Shown here: positions 7,066 to 15,080 of the stretch, piece after piece
Position numbering within the stretch: the stretch's first letter is position 1
How the letters are laid out: each line of letters starts with the position of its first letter
Origin: Lachnospiraceae bacterium
GTDB taxonomy: Bacteria > Bacillota > Clostridia > Lachnospirales > Lachnospiraceae
Assembly (NCBI GenBank): GCA_017433725.1
Contig: JAFRGQ010000098.1
Location: forward strand, 229,991 to 293,990
Length of the DNA stretch: 64,000 nt
Direction of reading: 5' to 3'
Translations under genes and position numbers: made by a program
The notes under the pieces: model-generated
What the model was told of the DNA's origin: nothing
The model's input: the letters and a program-made list of their open reading frames with translations, nothing else
Databases searched by the model: none

Positions 7066-7686
7066 TCAGTCCTGAGAGACATTCTCATGATCGACAGCCT
7101 GATATTTTATACAATGAATTCCGTTATAGAAATTGTAGGCTTCTTCCGTCATGCTGTCAATCTTTGCCTTCTTAGATTTCAGAAAATTTAATGTATCTCT
7201 AAGAATTATGTAACAGCATTCATCCAGATCCAGGAATGCCATCCTTCTGACTTCCGGCAGGTTGGGTGCTTTATCTCTTCTGGGTTCGATATAATCCGCA
7301 ATAAAGATGATCTGATCCAGCGGGCTCATATTCGGCTTTCCTGTTGTATGATTTCGGATAGCTTCAAGCACGTCCTCGTCGTGCACGTCATATTTTGCCT
7401 CCGCTATATACGCGCCGAGTTTTGAATGAAGCAGATACGGACTTTGCATTTCGATTTCGGTCATGGGAATATTGTGCTTTTTGCACAGCTTGATTTTTTT
7501 GTCATCCGGAATGTTCTTCGCACTGTCGTGAAGAAGACCTGCGAGTTCGGCTTTATAAAGATCAACGCCGTGTGCCATGGCCATAGCTACAGCTGTGTAT
7601 CGAACGCCCTGCGTGTGATAGAATCTGCTTTCATCCAAATACTTCTTAAGTCTCTTATTGTATTTTTCAAGGTCTGCCCTGACCAT
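7066..7686 (-). CDS. yqeK: YqeK, HD-domain symmetrical Ap4A hydrolase
   Basis: An HD-superfamily metal hydrolase of about 206 residues. Members of the YqeK family split diadenosine tetraphosphate symmetrically into two ADP. The metal-binding HD pair is in LAGLLHDSAKNI (about 58) and further ligands in LLHSKLGAYIA (about 90) and IRNHTTGKPNMS (about 112); IIFIADYIEPRRDK is also conserved. I place the start at the ATG at 7686, which has AGGAGG 8 bases upstream; this overlaps the end of nadD by 20 bases, so the two are translationally coupled. The nadD-yqeK-rsfS order is typical. Confidence 0.93.
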   Translation of the reverse strand: MVRADLEKYNKRLKKYLDESRFYHTQGVRYTAVAMAMAHGVDLYKAELAGLLHDSAKNIPDDKKIKLCKKHNIPMTEIEMQSPYLLHSKLGAYIAEAKYDVHDEDVLEAIRNHTTGKPNMSPLDQIIFIADYIEPRRDKAPNLPEVRRMAFLDLDECCYIILRDTLNFLKSKKAKIDSMTEEAYNFYNGIHCIKYQAVDHENVSQD

Positions 7687-8299
7687 CTTTTCCTCCTGAA
7701 TAAACTCCATAGATGTTCATATAATTGATGACAGTGTCCGGCACGTAATACTTGACGGTGTGGCCTTGTGCGACCCAGCTGCGGATCTGATGAGATGAAC
7801 AGTCAATGTTCTCCGTGTCGAGTTTTACAACGTCTGCTTGATATTTCGTACGAACATGCATTATGGCTGCATCCAGCTGACTGTTGCTTGTATGATTGCG
7901 CGTCGCAACGACCAGAGTACAGGCATTGCAGATTCTCTGCGGATTCATCCACTTATCAAAATCGAAAAGGGAATCCGCCCCGATAATAAAATAATAGCGG
8001 GTATCCGGATGCTCCGCATTCAGGCGTTCAAGTGTTCTGAACGTATAGGAATAACCTTCTTCGTTCATCTCGATGTCGGATATTTCAAAATGCGTATTTG
8101 TTGCTATTGCCAACTTGACCATATCCATGCGCTGCATGTCGGATGCCCTGCCCTCACGATTCAATTTGTGGGGAGGATTTCCGGAAGGCATGAACACGAC
8201 TTTGTCCAGACCGAGCTGAAGATATGCATTTTCTCCGAGAATCAGATGCCCGATATGTATCGGGTCAAAAGTACCGCCCATGATTCCTACTTTTCTCAT
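7667..8299 (-). CDS. nadD: Nicotinate-mononucleotide adenylyltransferase
   Basis: Transfers AMP from ATP to nicotinate mononucleotide, giving deamido-NAD in NAD synthesis. The 210-residue protein has the nucleotidyltransferase signatures GGTFDPIHIGHL (residues 9-20, HxGH) and SSHQIRSWVAQG near 175 (the ISSTxIR-type site), and FMPSGNPPHK near 36, typical of NadD rather than CoaD. AAGGAA precedes the ATG. It lies 3 bases after yhbY and overlaps yqeK. Confidence 0.95.
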   Translation of the reverse strand: MRKVGIMGGTFDPIHIGHLILGENAYLQLGLDKVVFMPSGNPPHKLNREGRASDMQRMDMVKLAIATNTHFEISDIEMNEEGYSYTFRTLERLNAEHPDTRYYFIIGADSLFDFDKWMNPQRICNACTLVVATRNHTSNSQLDAAIMHVRTKYQADVVKLDTENIDCSSHQIRSWVAQGHTVKYYVPDTVINYMNIYGVYSGGKDGQGRP

Positions 8300-8302
8300 C
8301 TT

Positions 8303-8617
8303 TTATTCCTTCTTTGCTGCGCGTGGAAGTTCAATCTTACGGTTCTTATCTTTTCCGGGTCTGTAAAGAACGATTTTTCTCCCAATGACCTGTACGACCT
8401 GTGCATGTGTCCGCTCCGCAACGATATCTGCTATCTCCTTCGGATCGTCGTCGCAGTTCTTTTGTACACCGATCTTGATGAGTTCTCTGGCAGCCAGAGC
8501 CTCCTCGACGTTTTTTGTATTTTCGGGCGTAAGGGAAGACTTGCCCAGATAGATTATTGGATCCTGCGACATGGCAAGGCTTTTCAGATATGCTCTCTGC
8601 TTACTCGTCAGATTCAT
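8303..8617 (-). CDS. yhbY: YhbY/CRS1-YhbY-domain RNA-binding protein
   Basis: A 104-residue protein with the CRM (CRS1-YhbY) RNA-binding fold, which in other bacteria associates with the 50S subunit precursor. Visible family features: MNLTSKQRAYLKSLA at the start, GKSSLTPENTKNVEEAL, and the GxxG-like loop region AQVVQVIGRKIVLYR. The start is set at the ATG at 8617 because GGAGGCGG is 4-11 bases upstream, whereas the longer frame has none. It overlaps obgE by 17 bases. Confidence 0.9.
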   Translation of the reverse strand: MNLTSKQRAYLKSLAMSQDPIIYLGKSSLTPENTKNVEEALAARELIKIGVQKNCDDDPKEIADIVAERTHAQVVQVIGRKIVLYRPGKDKNRKIELPRAAKKE

Positions 8618-9932
8618 TTTCCGCCTCCGTATTCTCTGTATAATAGTTGAATTCATGGCCATACATTCGGACGGTGTCGCCCTCGCCTATGCCGTAGCGC
8701 TCAAGATTCTGATTGATACCGGTCTTGCGCATCCAATTCTGGAAGTATGTAAAGCCTTTCTCGGATTCGAGATTCGTATAGCTGAGCATCTTGTCAATCT
8801 TCGGACCCTCGACGATATAGACACTACGTCCTTTCTGGTCTGTTGTGACCGCGATTGTGTATGGCAGGTCATCCGTTACAATCATATCCTCCGGGAAGAA
8901 CTCCTGCTCATAGAACTCGATTTCCGGCGCGACAGTGTCGAGAAGTTTCTGCACGGCGTAGAGCAGTTCTTTCACGCCCTGACCTGTGACAGCTGAAATC
9001 GGATAGACTTTGTATCCGTCTTTTTCAAATGCATCTCTCACTCTCTCGACCGGATCCTCTTCCATGCCGTATATGACGTCAATCTTGTTGGCTGCAATGA
9101 CAATTGGTTTTTTCATGATAGCCGGATTGTATTGCATAAGTTCTTTGTGGATTGCACGAATATCCTCGACCGGATCTCTTCCGTCAAAGGAAGCGCAGTC
9201 AACGATGTGGATAATGACACGCGTTCTCTCAATATGTCTCAGGAATTCATGTCCCAGTCCTACGCCCTCCGCAGCACCTTCGATGAGACCCGGCATATCT
9301 GCGACGACGAAACCTCTTCCGTCACCGAAATCAACAACCCCGAGATTGGGTTGAATCGTTGTGAACGGATAGGAGGCGATCTTCGGTTTGGCGTTCGTCA
9401 CGCGGGACAGGAAGGTCGATTTTCCTGCATTCGGAAAACCTACAAGGCCAACATCCGCGACCAGTTTCAGTTCCATGATAATATCCAGATCCAGGGCAGC
9501 CTTTCCGGGTTCCGCATATTGCGGTGCCTGATTGGTAGCCGTGGCAAAGTTCATATTTCCCCTGCCGCCGCGTCCGCCTCTGAGGATGGTCTTCCGCATG
9601 TTTTCGCCTGACATATCGGCGATGATCTCACCTGAGTGCTCCTCACGAAGAATGGTTCCCTCAGGAACTTTCAGGACAAGATCGGCGCCGTTGGCTCCAT
9701 GGCAGCGTTTGTTACCGCCCTCTTCACCGTTGCCGGCTTTGAACATATATTTGTGCTTGTATGTAAAAAGAGTATTCATACTCTTGTCGACTTCGAAAAT
9801 AATATCTCCGCCTTTTCCGCCGTCGCCGCCATCCGGTCCGCCTGCCGGGACGTATTTCTCACGACGGAAACTGACGTGTCCGTCACCGCCCTTTCCGGAG
9901 CGGATATGAATTCTTGCACGATCTGCAAACAT
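8601..9932 (-). CDS. obgE: GTPase ObgE/CgtA
   Basis: An essential ribosome-associated GTPase linked to 50S assembly and the stringent response. The 443-residue protein has three domains: the glycine-rich Obg fold (residues 1-158, with GGPDGGDGGKGGD), the GTPase domain (G1 GFPNAGKST at about 165, G3 DMPGL at about 213, G4 ANKID at about 285), and the C-terminal OCT domain ending in an acidic tail. AAAGGAAAAA precedes the ATG. First gene of the obgE-yhbY-nadD-yqeK-rsfS run and downstream of rplU-prp-rpmA, the standard arrangement. Confidence 0.97.
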   Translation of the reverse strand: MFADRARIHIRSGKGGDGHVSFRREKYVPAGGPDGGDGGKGGDIIFEVDKSMNTLFTYKHKYMFKAGNGEEGGNKRCHGANGADLVLKVPEGTILREEHSGEIIADMSGENMRKTILRGGRGGRGNMNFATATNQAPQYAEPGKAALDLDIIMELKLVADVGLVGFPNAGKSTFLSRVTNAKPKIASYPFTTIQPNLGVVDFGDGRGFVVADMPGLIEGAAEGVGLGHEFLRHIERTRVIIHIVDCASFDGRDPVEDIRAIHKELMQYNPAIMKKPIVIAANKIDVIYGMEEDPVERVRDAFEKDGYKVYPISAVTGQGVKELLYAVQKLLDTVAPEIEFYEQEFFPEDMIVTDDLPYTIAVTTDQKGRSVYIVEGPKIDKMLSYTNLESEKGFTYFQNWMRKTGINQNLERYGIGEGDTVRMYGHEFNYYTENTEAENESDE

Positions 9933-10018
9933 GTATTTTTCCTTTCAATACAAATCCCGGCTTAAAAATTCGGCGCGGGGCATATAGATCAGCATCGGCT
10001 GACACAGTAAAAATGTTT

Positions 10019-10053
10019 TAAAAAAGGCTTCAAATCCTTTCGGATTCGAAGCC
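10019..10053 (-). terminator. rpmA terminator
   Basis: An imperfect 12-bp stem (10026-10037 with 10042-10053, GAAA loop) read on the minus strand is followed by six T. It lies 10 bases past the rpmA stop and should separate the ribosomal-protein transcript from obgE. Confidence 0.85.
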
Positions 10054-10062
10054 CTAGACTTT

Positions 10063-10359
10063 TTATTCTTCCACTGCCTCAGCAACGAGCTCGATTGAGC
10101 ACTGCTTGCGGTTCTTGCCGAGTCTTGTGAAACGGACAATGCCGTCAGCTTTAGCGTACAGAGTGTCATCTCCGCCACGGCCGACATTTGCACCCGGATG
10201 AATATGAGTGCCGCGCTGTCTGTAAAGAATATTTCCGGCCTTAACGAACTGGCCGTCCGCTCTCTTCGCGCCTAATCTTTTGGCTTCGGAATCGCGTCCG
10301 TTCTTTGTGGAACCGACACCTTTCTTATGAGCGAAGAGCTGAAGATTCATGTTCAGCAT
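10063..10359 (-). CDS. rpmA: 50S ribosomal protein L27, with cleavable N-terminus
   Basis: A 98-residue ribosomal protein bL27; its N-terminus reaches the peptidyl-transferase centre. The protein begins [20 protein letters not shown]. In Firmicutes the leader before the AHKKG/ASKKG segment is removed by protease Prp, whose gene lies directly upstream here; cleavage is expected after the Phe at residue 9. The rest is a normal L27 ([30 protein letters not shown]). A strong GGAGGTG site precedes the ATG. Order rplU-prp-rpmA. Confidence 0.97.
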   Translation of the reverse strand: MLNMNLQLFAHKKGVGSTKNGRDSEAKRLGAKRADGQFVKAGNILYRQRGTHIHPGANVGRGGDDTLYAKADGIVRFTRLGKNRKQCSIELVAEAVEE

Positions 10360-10361
10360 GT

Positions 10362-10682
10362 CTACACCTCCGAGAAAACTACCTTTACATAAGGTTTATC
10401 GTAATTAGCTTCAATCTGTTGGAGACCGAGAATCATGGAACGCATGAGCAGTCGTCCGCTCTCAGATAACCCATCCGGGAATCTGCAGGACAGAAATCCG
10501 TCCTTCTCGCAATCCTCTATTCTGTCTCCGGTCAGGGTCTCGATCGAATTTGCAGTGTTCACAGTGAGTACTGAAACTGCGGCGCAGATGATATCATAGC
10601 CGCTTTCTGCCTGTCCGGCGTGACCGGATACCTGAAACCCTTCGAAATCATCGGATCTTTTAAAGATCTTGACTGTAATCAT
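10362..10682 (-). CDS. prp: Ribosomal processing cysteine protease Prp (YsxB)
   Basis: A 106-residue protease that trims the N-terminal extension of L27 in Firmicutes. The catalytic dyad is visible in [20 protein letters not shown]: His about residue 21 and Cys about 33. Length is typical. It starts 2 bases after rplU ends and stops 2 bases before rpmA starts, so all three are one transcript. Confidence 0.95.
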   Translation of the reverse strand: MITVKIFKRSDDFEGFQVSGHAGQAESGYDIICAAVSVLTVNTANSIETLTGDRIEDCEKDGFLSCRFPDGLSESGRLLMRSMILGLQQIEANYDKPYVKVVFSEV

Positions 10683-10684
10683 AC

Positions 10685-10990
10685 TTAAGCGTTGATCTTT
10701 TCGATCTTAACAGCTGAGTAAGCCTGTCTGTGACCGTTCTTCTTGTGATAACCTGACTTCGGTTTGTAATGATATACGATGACTTTCTTTGCACGGCCGT
10801 TGGAAATAACCTTGCCTGTTACAGTAGCACCCTTAACATCTTCACCGACTTTAAGGCTCTCGTCCTTAACTGCGAGAACATCGTCGAATGTCACTTCGCC
10901 GTTAACGTCGATACCGAGTTTCTCAACACGGATCACATCACCTTCGGAAACTTTATACTGCTTTCCGCCAGTTGCGATAATTGCATACAT
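10685..10990 (-). CDS. rplU: 50S ribosomal protein L21
   Basis: A 101-residue bL21, a 23S rRNA-binding protein of the large subunit. It opens with [18 protein letters not shown] and ends with the conserved [18 protein letters not shown] region. I choose the ATG at 10990, preceded by AAGGAGGTG; an in-frame ATG 18 bases upstream is part of that ribosome site. First gene of rplU-prp-rpmA, behind an L21-leader-like 5' region. Confidence 0.97.
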   Translation of the reverse strand: MYAIIATGGKQYKVSEGDVIRVEKLGIDVNGEVTFDDVLAVKDESLKVGEDVKGATVTGKVISNGRAKKVIVYHYKPKSGYHKKNGHRQAYSAVKIEKINA

Positions 10991-11076
10991 GAAGCACACC
11001 TCCTTCATCTAAAACTCGCCAGATGCGGCGTCAAAGCTTTATGGCTCCGAACTTACAGCCCCTCTGTGCGGCATAC
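10991..11076 (-). ncRNA. L21 leader-like 5' untranslated RNA
   Basis: About 86 bases lie between the predicted transcription start and the rplU ATG. They fold into at least two stems on the minus strand: GGCT/AGCC around 11060-11043 and CGCC/GGCG around 11030-11017, followed by the ribosome site. The CCGCAUCUGGCGA segment just before the AAGGAGGUG resembles what I recall of the Firmicutes L21 leader, a presumed autoregulatory element. A covariance-model search with the Rfam L21 leader would settle it. Confidence 0.5.
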
Positions 11077-11082
11077 TCGAAT

Positions 11083-11111
11083 ATATTAGCATGGAAGGTT
11101 TTATTTGTAAA
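11083..11111 (-). promoter_or_regulatory. rplU promoter
   Basis: On the minus strand: TTTACA (11111-11106), a 17-base spacer and TAATAT (11088-11083). Confidence 0.6.
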
Positions 11112-11142
11112 CCATTATTTTTTGTTTTTTACCCCTTAATTT

Positions 11143-12216
11143 TCATAGTACCGATTCACGCCAGATCCTAAGGGTGTGAGAGACTCCTGTCCTCACATCA
11201 TACCTGCCCTTCCAGCCGAGGGACTCGGTCTTAACGGATGAAAGCACCTGTTTTGCAATAGGCGTTCTGTTGGCAAGATCGGCTGCTGTAGGATCCGCGA
11301 AGACTACTTTTGTTCCCGATACCTCCGCCACAGCTCTGGCAAATCCTTCTATAGTCGCTCTCGCCTCAGGTACGGCACTGTTGTAAGCGCTCCCCTTTTT
11401 GCCTTTTAAGAGCACGGTGAGTGCCGCAGATGCGCAGTCGGCCACATATGTATAGGAACGTTCCTGGGTTCCCGCACTCTTCATCACGATATCATTTCCG
11501 TCAAAGCCGTTCTTCAGGAACTGAACGTTTGCACGGCTGTCGGTCGGTGTGACGCACGGGCCGTAGGTGTGACTAGGTCTCACAATGACCGTCTCCATCC
11601 CATATTGCGCTGTAAAGGACGCGCACAGTGTTTCCGCAGCCCTCTTTGAATTCGGATAGGACGACCTCGGAGATGTGGGATCTACATATCCTCCGTACGT
11701 CTCCTCAAAGCTTTCCAGCGAAAGGTCACCCTGACCGTAGACCTCACCTGTGGAAATATACAGAAATCGTTTGCAGCCGTGGTCCAGACCGTATTTCAGG
11801 AGATTCCAGGTGCCCAGGATATTGCCGGTGATCGTACCGCATGGATCACCGTTGAAAGCAGCCGGATGTGCGTTGCCCGCGGCATGAATTATGTAATCAA
11901 CGGGAAAATCCCATTCGGGTGCTTCGCCGAGGTCAAAATATACATAATCAGGTGGTGTTGTCGGGCATTTTTCAAAATGTGCCTTCATTCGTTTTATGTT
12001 TCGTCCGGCGAGGATGATTTTCATATCTGCGGCATTTAACTCATTATATAATAGCAGCGTATCGGCGAGCCAGGAGCCGATTGTTCCTGTACATCCGGTG
12101 ATCAAAATGCTGCTGCCGCACAGGGATTTTATATCCGCGGCATCCTGAGAAGTCGAAACTAAATCCTCTATATATGTTTTACTTAGGTAAAGATCTATAT
12201 GATTTATCTGTTTCAT
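11143..12216 (-). CDS. NAD-dependent epimerase/dehydratase (extended SDR)
   Basis: A 357-residue extended short-chain dehydrogenase. The Rossmann motif GCTGTIGSWLA is near residue 41, and the active site consists of the ISTGEVYGQ segment (about 154) and SYPNSK (about 185, YxxxK). Such proteins act on nucleotide-linked sugars (4,6-dehydratases, C4-epimerases, UDP-glucuronate decarboxylases). The exact substrate is not readable. The gene begins 3 bases after the cytidylyltransferase gene, which suggests the two work on the same CDP-linked compound, perhaps for a surface glycopolymer such as the one the LicD protein at 46.7 kb would decorate. The first about 30 residues extend before the nucleotide-binding motif. 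Confidence 0.82.
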   Translation of the reverse strand: MKQINHIDLYLSKTYIEDLVSTSQDAADIKSLCGSSILITGCTGTIGSWLADTLLLYNELNAADMKIILAGRNIKRMKAHFEKCPTTPPDYVYFDLGEAPEWDFPVDYIIHAAGNAHPAAFNGDPCGTITGNILGTWNLLKYGLDHGCKRFLYISTGEVYGQGDLSLESFEETYGGYVDPTSPRSSYPNSKRAAETLCASFTAQYGMETVIVRPSHTYGPCVTPTDSRANVQFLKNGFDGNDIVMKSAGTQERSYTYVADCASAALTVLLKGKKGSAYNSAVPEARATIEGFARAVAEVSGTKVVFADPTAADLANRTPIAKQVLSSVKTESLGWKGRYDVRTGVSHTLRIWRESVL

Positions 12217-12219
12217 GAT

Positions 12220-12936
12220 TTACTCTTTAAGCCAGTCTGCCCGCCTTGCAAGGAGCAGCGCTTTGAAAATATCGATATCATCGATTGTAGTCAGCTTAAT
12301 GTTCTTTTCACTTCCGGCAGAAAAATGGACCTGTTCGCCCATCTCTATCATAAGCGTGCAGGAAGCCACGGAATTGGTGATCCCGGCTTCGAGAGCCCGT
12401 CTGTGAAGGTCGCAGATCTTGCCGATCGGAAATCCCTGCGGCGTCTGTGTTCTCTTCAGATTGTCGCGCGGATAGCTGCCGGTAGACACAAAACCATCCT
12501 CCGTCTGCATCATGGCCTCAGCGCACGGAATCGTGGCAATACCGCTGCCGTATTTCTTCGCCTTGATGATGCAGTCGGAAATGATTTCGGCGGAGACCAT
12601 CGGTCTGATGGCATCGTGGACAAGGACAATGTCATCCGGTGCAAAATGCTTTTCGAGCTCGAACACACCGTTGCGTATGGAGCCCTGGCCGTTCGATCCG
12701 CCCGGAATGACATATTTAAGTTTTGATATATTGAACTGTCTGGCGTAAGCCCAGAGTACCTGATCCCAGCCCTCAATACACACGACCGCAATGGCGTCGA
12801 TTTCCGCGTGGCGCTGGAAGGCTTCGAGTGTATAGACAATGACAGGTCTCTCATTGACTGTAAGGAACTGTTTCGGGATGTCCTGATGCATTCTGGCGCC
12901 TGAACCGCCGGCAATAATAAGTGCTACGTTTGCCAT
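12220..12936 (-). CDS. IspD/TarI-family cytidylyltransferase
   Basis: A 238-residue enzyme that joins CTP to a phosphorylated alcohol, giving a CDP-alcohol and pyrophosphate. Conserved sites: the nucleotide loop LIIAGGSGARM (6-16) with PKQFL, VHDAIRP (about 106) and NIKLTT (about 213). Two functions share this fold: IspD (methylerythritol phosphate, MEP pathway) and TarI (ribitol phosphate, wall polymers). The IspD segment usually reading KDT(I/V)K is here CAEAMM, and the NERPVIVYTLEAF and IFKALL regions look more like TarI. Pairing with an SDR gene also favours a CDP-sugar or CDP-alditol role, but IspD is not excluded. AGGAGG precedes the ATG. Confidence 0.8.
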   Translation of the reverse strand: MANVALIIAGGSGARMHQDIPKQFLTVNERPVIVYTLEAFQRHAEIDAIAVVCIEGWDQVLWAYARQFNISKLKYVIPGGSNGQGSIRNGVFELEKHFAPDDIVLVHDAIRPMVSAEIISDCIIKAKKYGSGIATIPCAEAMMQTEDGFVSTGSYPRDNLKRTQTPQGFPIGKICDLHRRALEAGITNSVASCTLMIEMGEQVHFSAGSEKNIKLTTIDDIDIFKALLLARRADWLKE

Positions 12937-12954
12937 TGTGTTTCCTCCTAATTT

Positions 12955-14193
12955 TCACTTCCCGGAAAGGATCTCATCGAGCGGTTTCCCCTTCTTTTCA
13001 CGGACCATTTCCAGTATTCCGAGTTTCGTAAGATCGATCACTTCCGTCTTCCTGTGTTCTTTCCGCGCCCGTTTCTTCATCACATTCACAAGCTCCTCAC
13101 GGTGATCTTCGCTCTCAAGGTTTATAAAATCTATGAGTATCATCCCGGAAAGCTCCCGCAGCCGCAGCTGCCTGAGGATCTCCTCGCCTGCCTCCAGGTT
13201 GATTTTTCTGTATGTTTCCTCCGGGATTTTGCCCCTAGTGCAGCGCCCTGTGTTGATGTCAATGATGACAAATGCCTCTGTCCTCTCAATCACCAGATAA
13301 GCCCCGCTCTTAAGCCACACGATCTTCTGCGAGAGCCTGTCCAGATCATGCTCCAGATTAAAAAGCTGTGCAAGCGTAAGAGTGCCGGGGCGAATGAGGC
13401 AAGGATTCAAGTCATCCGTTCCTACAGGTTCAATCCCGTCCGATTTATCAGTGATGTGATCTTCCATGTAAGTATGAAGCGCATCGGCGATCTTCGGCAC
13501 ATCGGAGAAGGCACGGTCCGGCGCGACATACAGATCACGTATCATCGTGATATAGAACGGTTCCGGTGTGTAGAGACATTCCCCCGGTTTAGCAGCGGAT
13601 GCCCGTTTAAGCAGATCACGAAGAGACTCTGACAGCTCATTCAGCTCATCAAGGATATCCTTTTTCTCTGCCTGCAAAGCATTTGTTCTCAGCAGAATAT
13701 GCATGCCCGGATAATCATGAGGGTTCACCCACTTCTTGAGCAGGGCTTTCTCCTCGTCATCCAGCTTCTTTGAAAAAGACAGGGATGTCTTTCCGGGGGA
13801 TACGACGCTGTATTTTCCCGCGAGCTCGATGGATGTGGAACACACGGCCTCCTTTACACCCGCCGCATCTTTTGTGATGCGGACAAGCATGTGGCCTTGT
13901 GTGTTCTCATGGAGCAGCTGTGTACCGCTCTCCGTGTCACCTGATGCGGGGGCAGCATGCGCAATCCTTTTGTAATTCGGCAGGAAACACTTGAAATCCT
14001 TTGATATCCGGATAAAGGCTCCGCCGATATTCTTCGCGACTGATTCGATATAGCCGATGTAAATTTTTCCGACCTGAGATTCCTCGCGTGAAGGCATGAC
14101 CGCAAGTTCTGTCAACTGTCTGTCCTCATAGAAGGCAGCAGCCAGAAACTTTCCGCCGTCCCGCTCGATTCCTGTGACAATAAAATCGTTCAT
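12955..14193 (-). CDS. Ribonuclease E/G family protein
   Basis: A 412-residue member of the RNase E/G family, which cuts single-stranded RNA and processes rRNA and mRNA. An S1-like domain occupies about residues 35-120 (GKIYIGYIESVAKNIGGAFI). The catalytic DNase I-like core carries the two metal-binding aspartates in FVIIDINTGR (about 310) and MILIDFINLE (about 353). Length corresponds to RNase G or a short clostridial form without the RNase E C-terminal scaffold. No clear zinc-link cysteine pair is seen. It starts 2 bases after the DUF2344 gene stop, in the same operon. Confidence 0.88.
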   Translation of the reverse strand: MNDFIVTGIERDGGKFLAAAFYEDRQLTELAVMPSREESQVGKIYIGYIESVAKNIGGAFIRISKDFKCFLPNYKRIAHAAPASGDTESGTQLLHENTQGHMLVRITKDAAGVKEAVCSTSIELAGKYSVVSPGKTSLSFSKKLDDEEKALLKKWVNPHDYPGMHILLRTNALQAEKKDILDELNELSESLRDLLKRASAAKPGECLYTPEPFYITMIRDLYVAPDRAFSDVPKIADALHTYMEDHITDKSDGIEPVGTDDLNPCLIRPGTLTLAQLFNLEHDLDRLSQKIVWLKSGAYLVIERTEAFVIIDINTGRCTRGKIPEETYRKINLEAGEEILRQLRLRELSGMILIDFINLESEDHREELVNVMKKRARKEHRKTEVIDLTKLGILEMVREKKGKPLDEILSGK

Positions 14194-14195
14194 TT

Positions 14196-15080
14196 TCAGA
14201 ATAAAAGTCCCTCGTCAAGCAGGGTCTTTCCTCCCTCCATATACATCTCTCTCCTCAAAATGAGGAATGAGAACGGATCATAGGGCAGATTTGCATGTGT
14301 GCACATAGCCTCAATGACCGTCTCCGGTTTGAGGTTGGCCGCGCTCCCCGCGCTGAGCTTCATATCAATTACGACCGGATACCCTTCTGCCCTGATGCGT
14401 TCCGATGTCTGTGCAGCCAGGTACTCCTGCTCGTAAGATGGGTGCTCTTTCGGAATACGGCACATATCATCCACATGATGGATGAAGAGGGAATGTTCCC
14501 CGGTCATGACTTCCGCTTCGAAGATAAGAGGCCTGATATCGACGTCGCTTTCCGTTTTTTTGGTCACTTTATGTACTATGATCTCCTGTTCTCTGAGAAA
14601 AGAAGCCAGAAGGTCGGAAACGGAACGGTCTGCAAACGTCCCTTCCTGCAGGAATACCGAATAATCCGCAGCCCTTACCTGAGCCATCGCTTTATTATTG
14701 TTTTCTTCCACGCGTTTTACGCCGAGGAATCGAACGCCCTGGGGAGTCTGAGCATTAAGCTGTTCGAGGACCCAGGTGTATGGCGGAGCATCCGGCAGAT
14801 CATCATTTTCAAGACCGATGCTGTTCAATCTTGCAAGATCCACCTTACTCATTTCAAACGGGTCGCGATAAGCAAGTTCCAGATCGAAGTATTCTCCCGT
14901 GCTCTCAAGTCCGACTCCCAGAGGAGATGCAAATGAAAGTATGTGGTGCGGACTGAAGCCCTTCGTGTAAGCGGCCTCGATGTCAGTCCGCCTGATGATC
15001 TTCTGCACGGCACGCATAAAGTCGAGGTGACCGACGTACCGGAGAGGACCTGTTTTAGCAAATTTAATTCTGACCTTCAA
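14196..15080 (-). CDS. DUF2344 (TIGR03936) radical-SAM-associated protein
   Basis: A protein of about 294 residues matching the TIGR03936/DUF2344 family, always found beside or fused to a TIGR03960 radical SAM protein. The N-terminal signature KFAKTGPLRYVGHLDFMRA and AYTKGFSPHHILSFASPLGVG is clear; the biochemical role is unknown. The start is not ATG: a TTG at 15080 follows GGAGG at 10 bases, and a GTG at 15110 gives 10 more residues; I prefer the TTG. Both overlap the end of the upstream radical SAM gene, so translation is coupled. Confidence 0.85.
   Translation of the reverse strand: MKVRIKFAKTGPLRYVGHLDFMRAVQKIIRRTDIEAAYTKGFSPHHILSFASPLGVGLESTGEYFDLELAYRDPFEMSKVDLARLNSIGLENDDLPDAPPYTWVLEQLNAQTPQGVRFLGVKRVEENNNKAMAQVRAADYSVFLQEGTFADRSVSDLLASFLREQEIIVHKVTKKTESDVDIRPLIFEAEVMTGEHSLFIHHVDDMCRIPKEHPSYEQEYLAAQTSERIRAEGYPVVIDMKLSAGSAANLKPETVIEAMCTHANLPYDPFSFLILRREMYMEGGKTLLDEGLLF

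Noticed and set aside
7838-8650. A 270-codon plus-strand open frame over nadD and yhbY
   Set aside because: Opposite to well-conserved genes in a known operon; no ribosome site.
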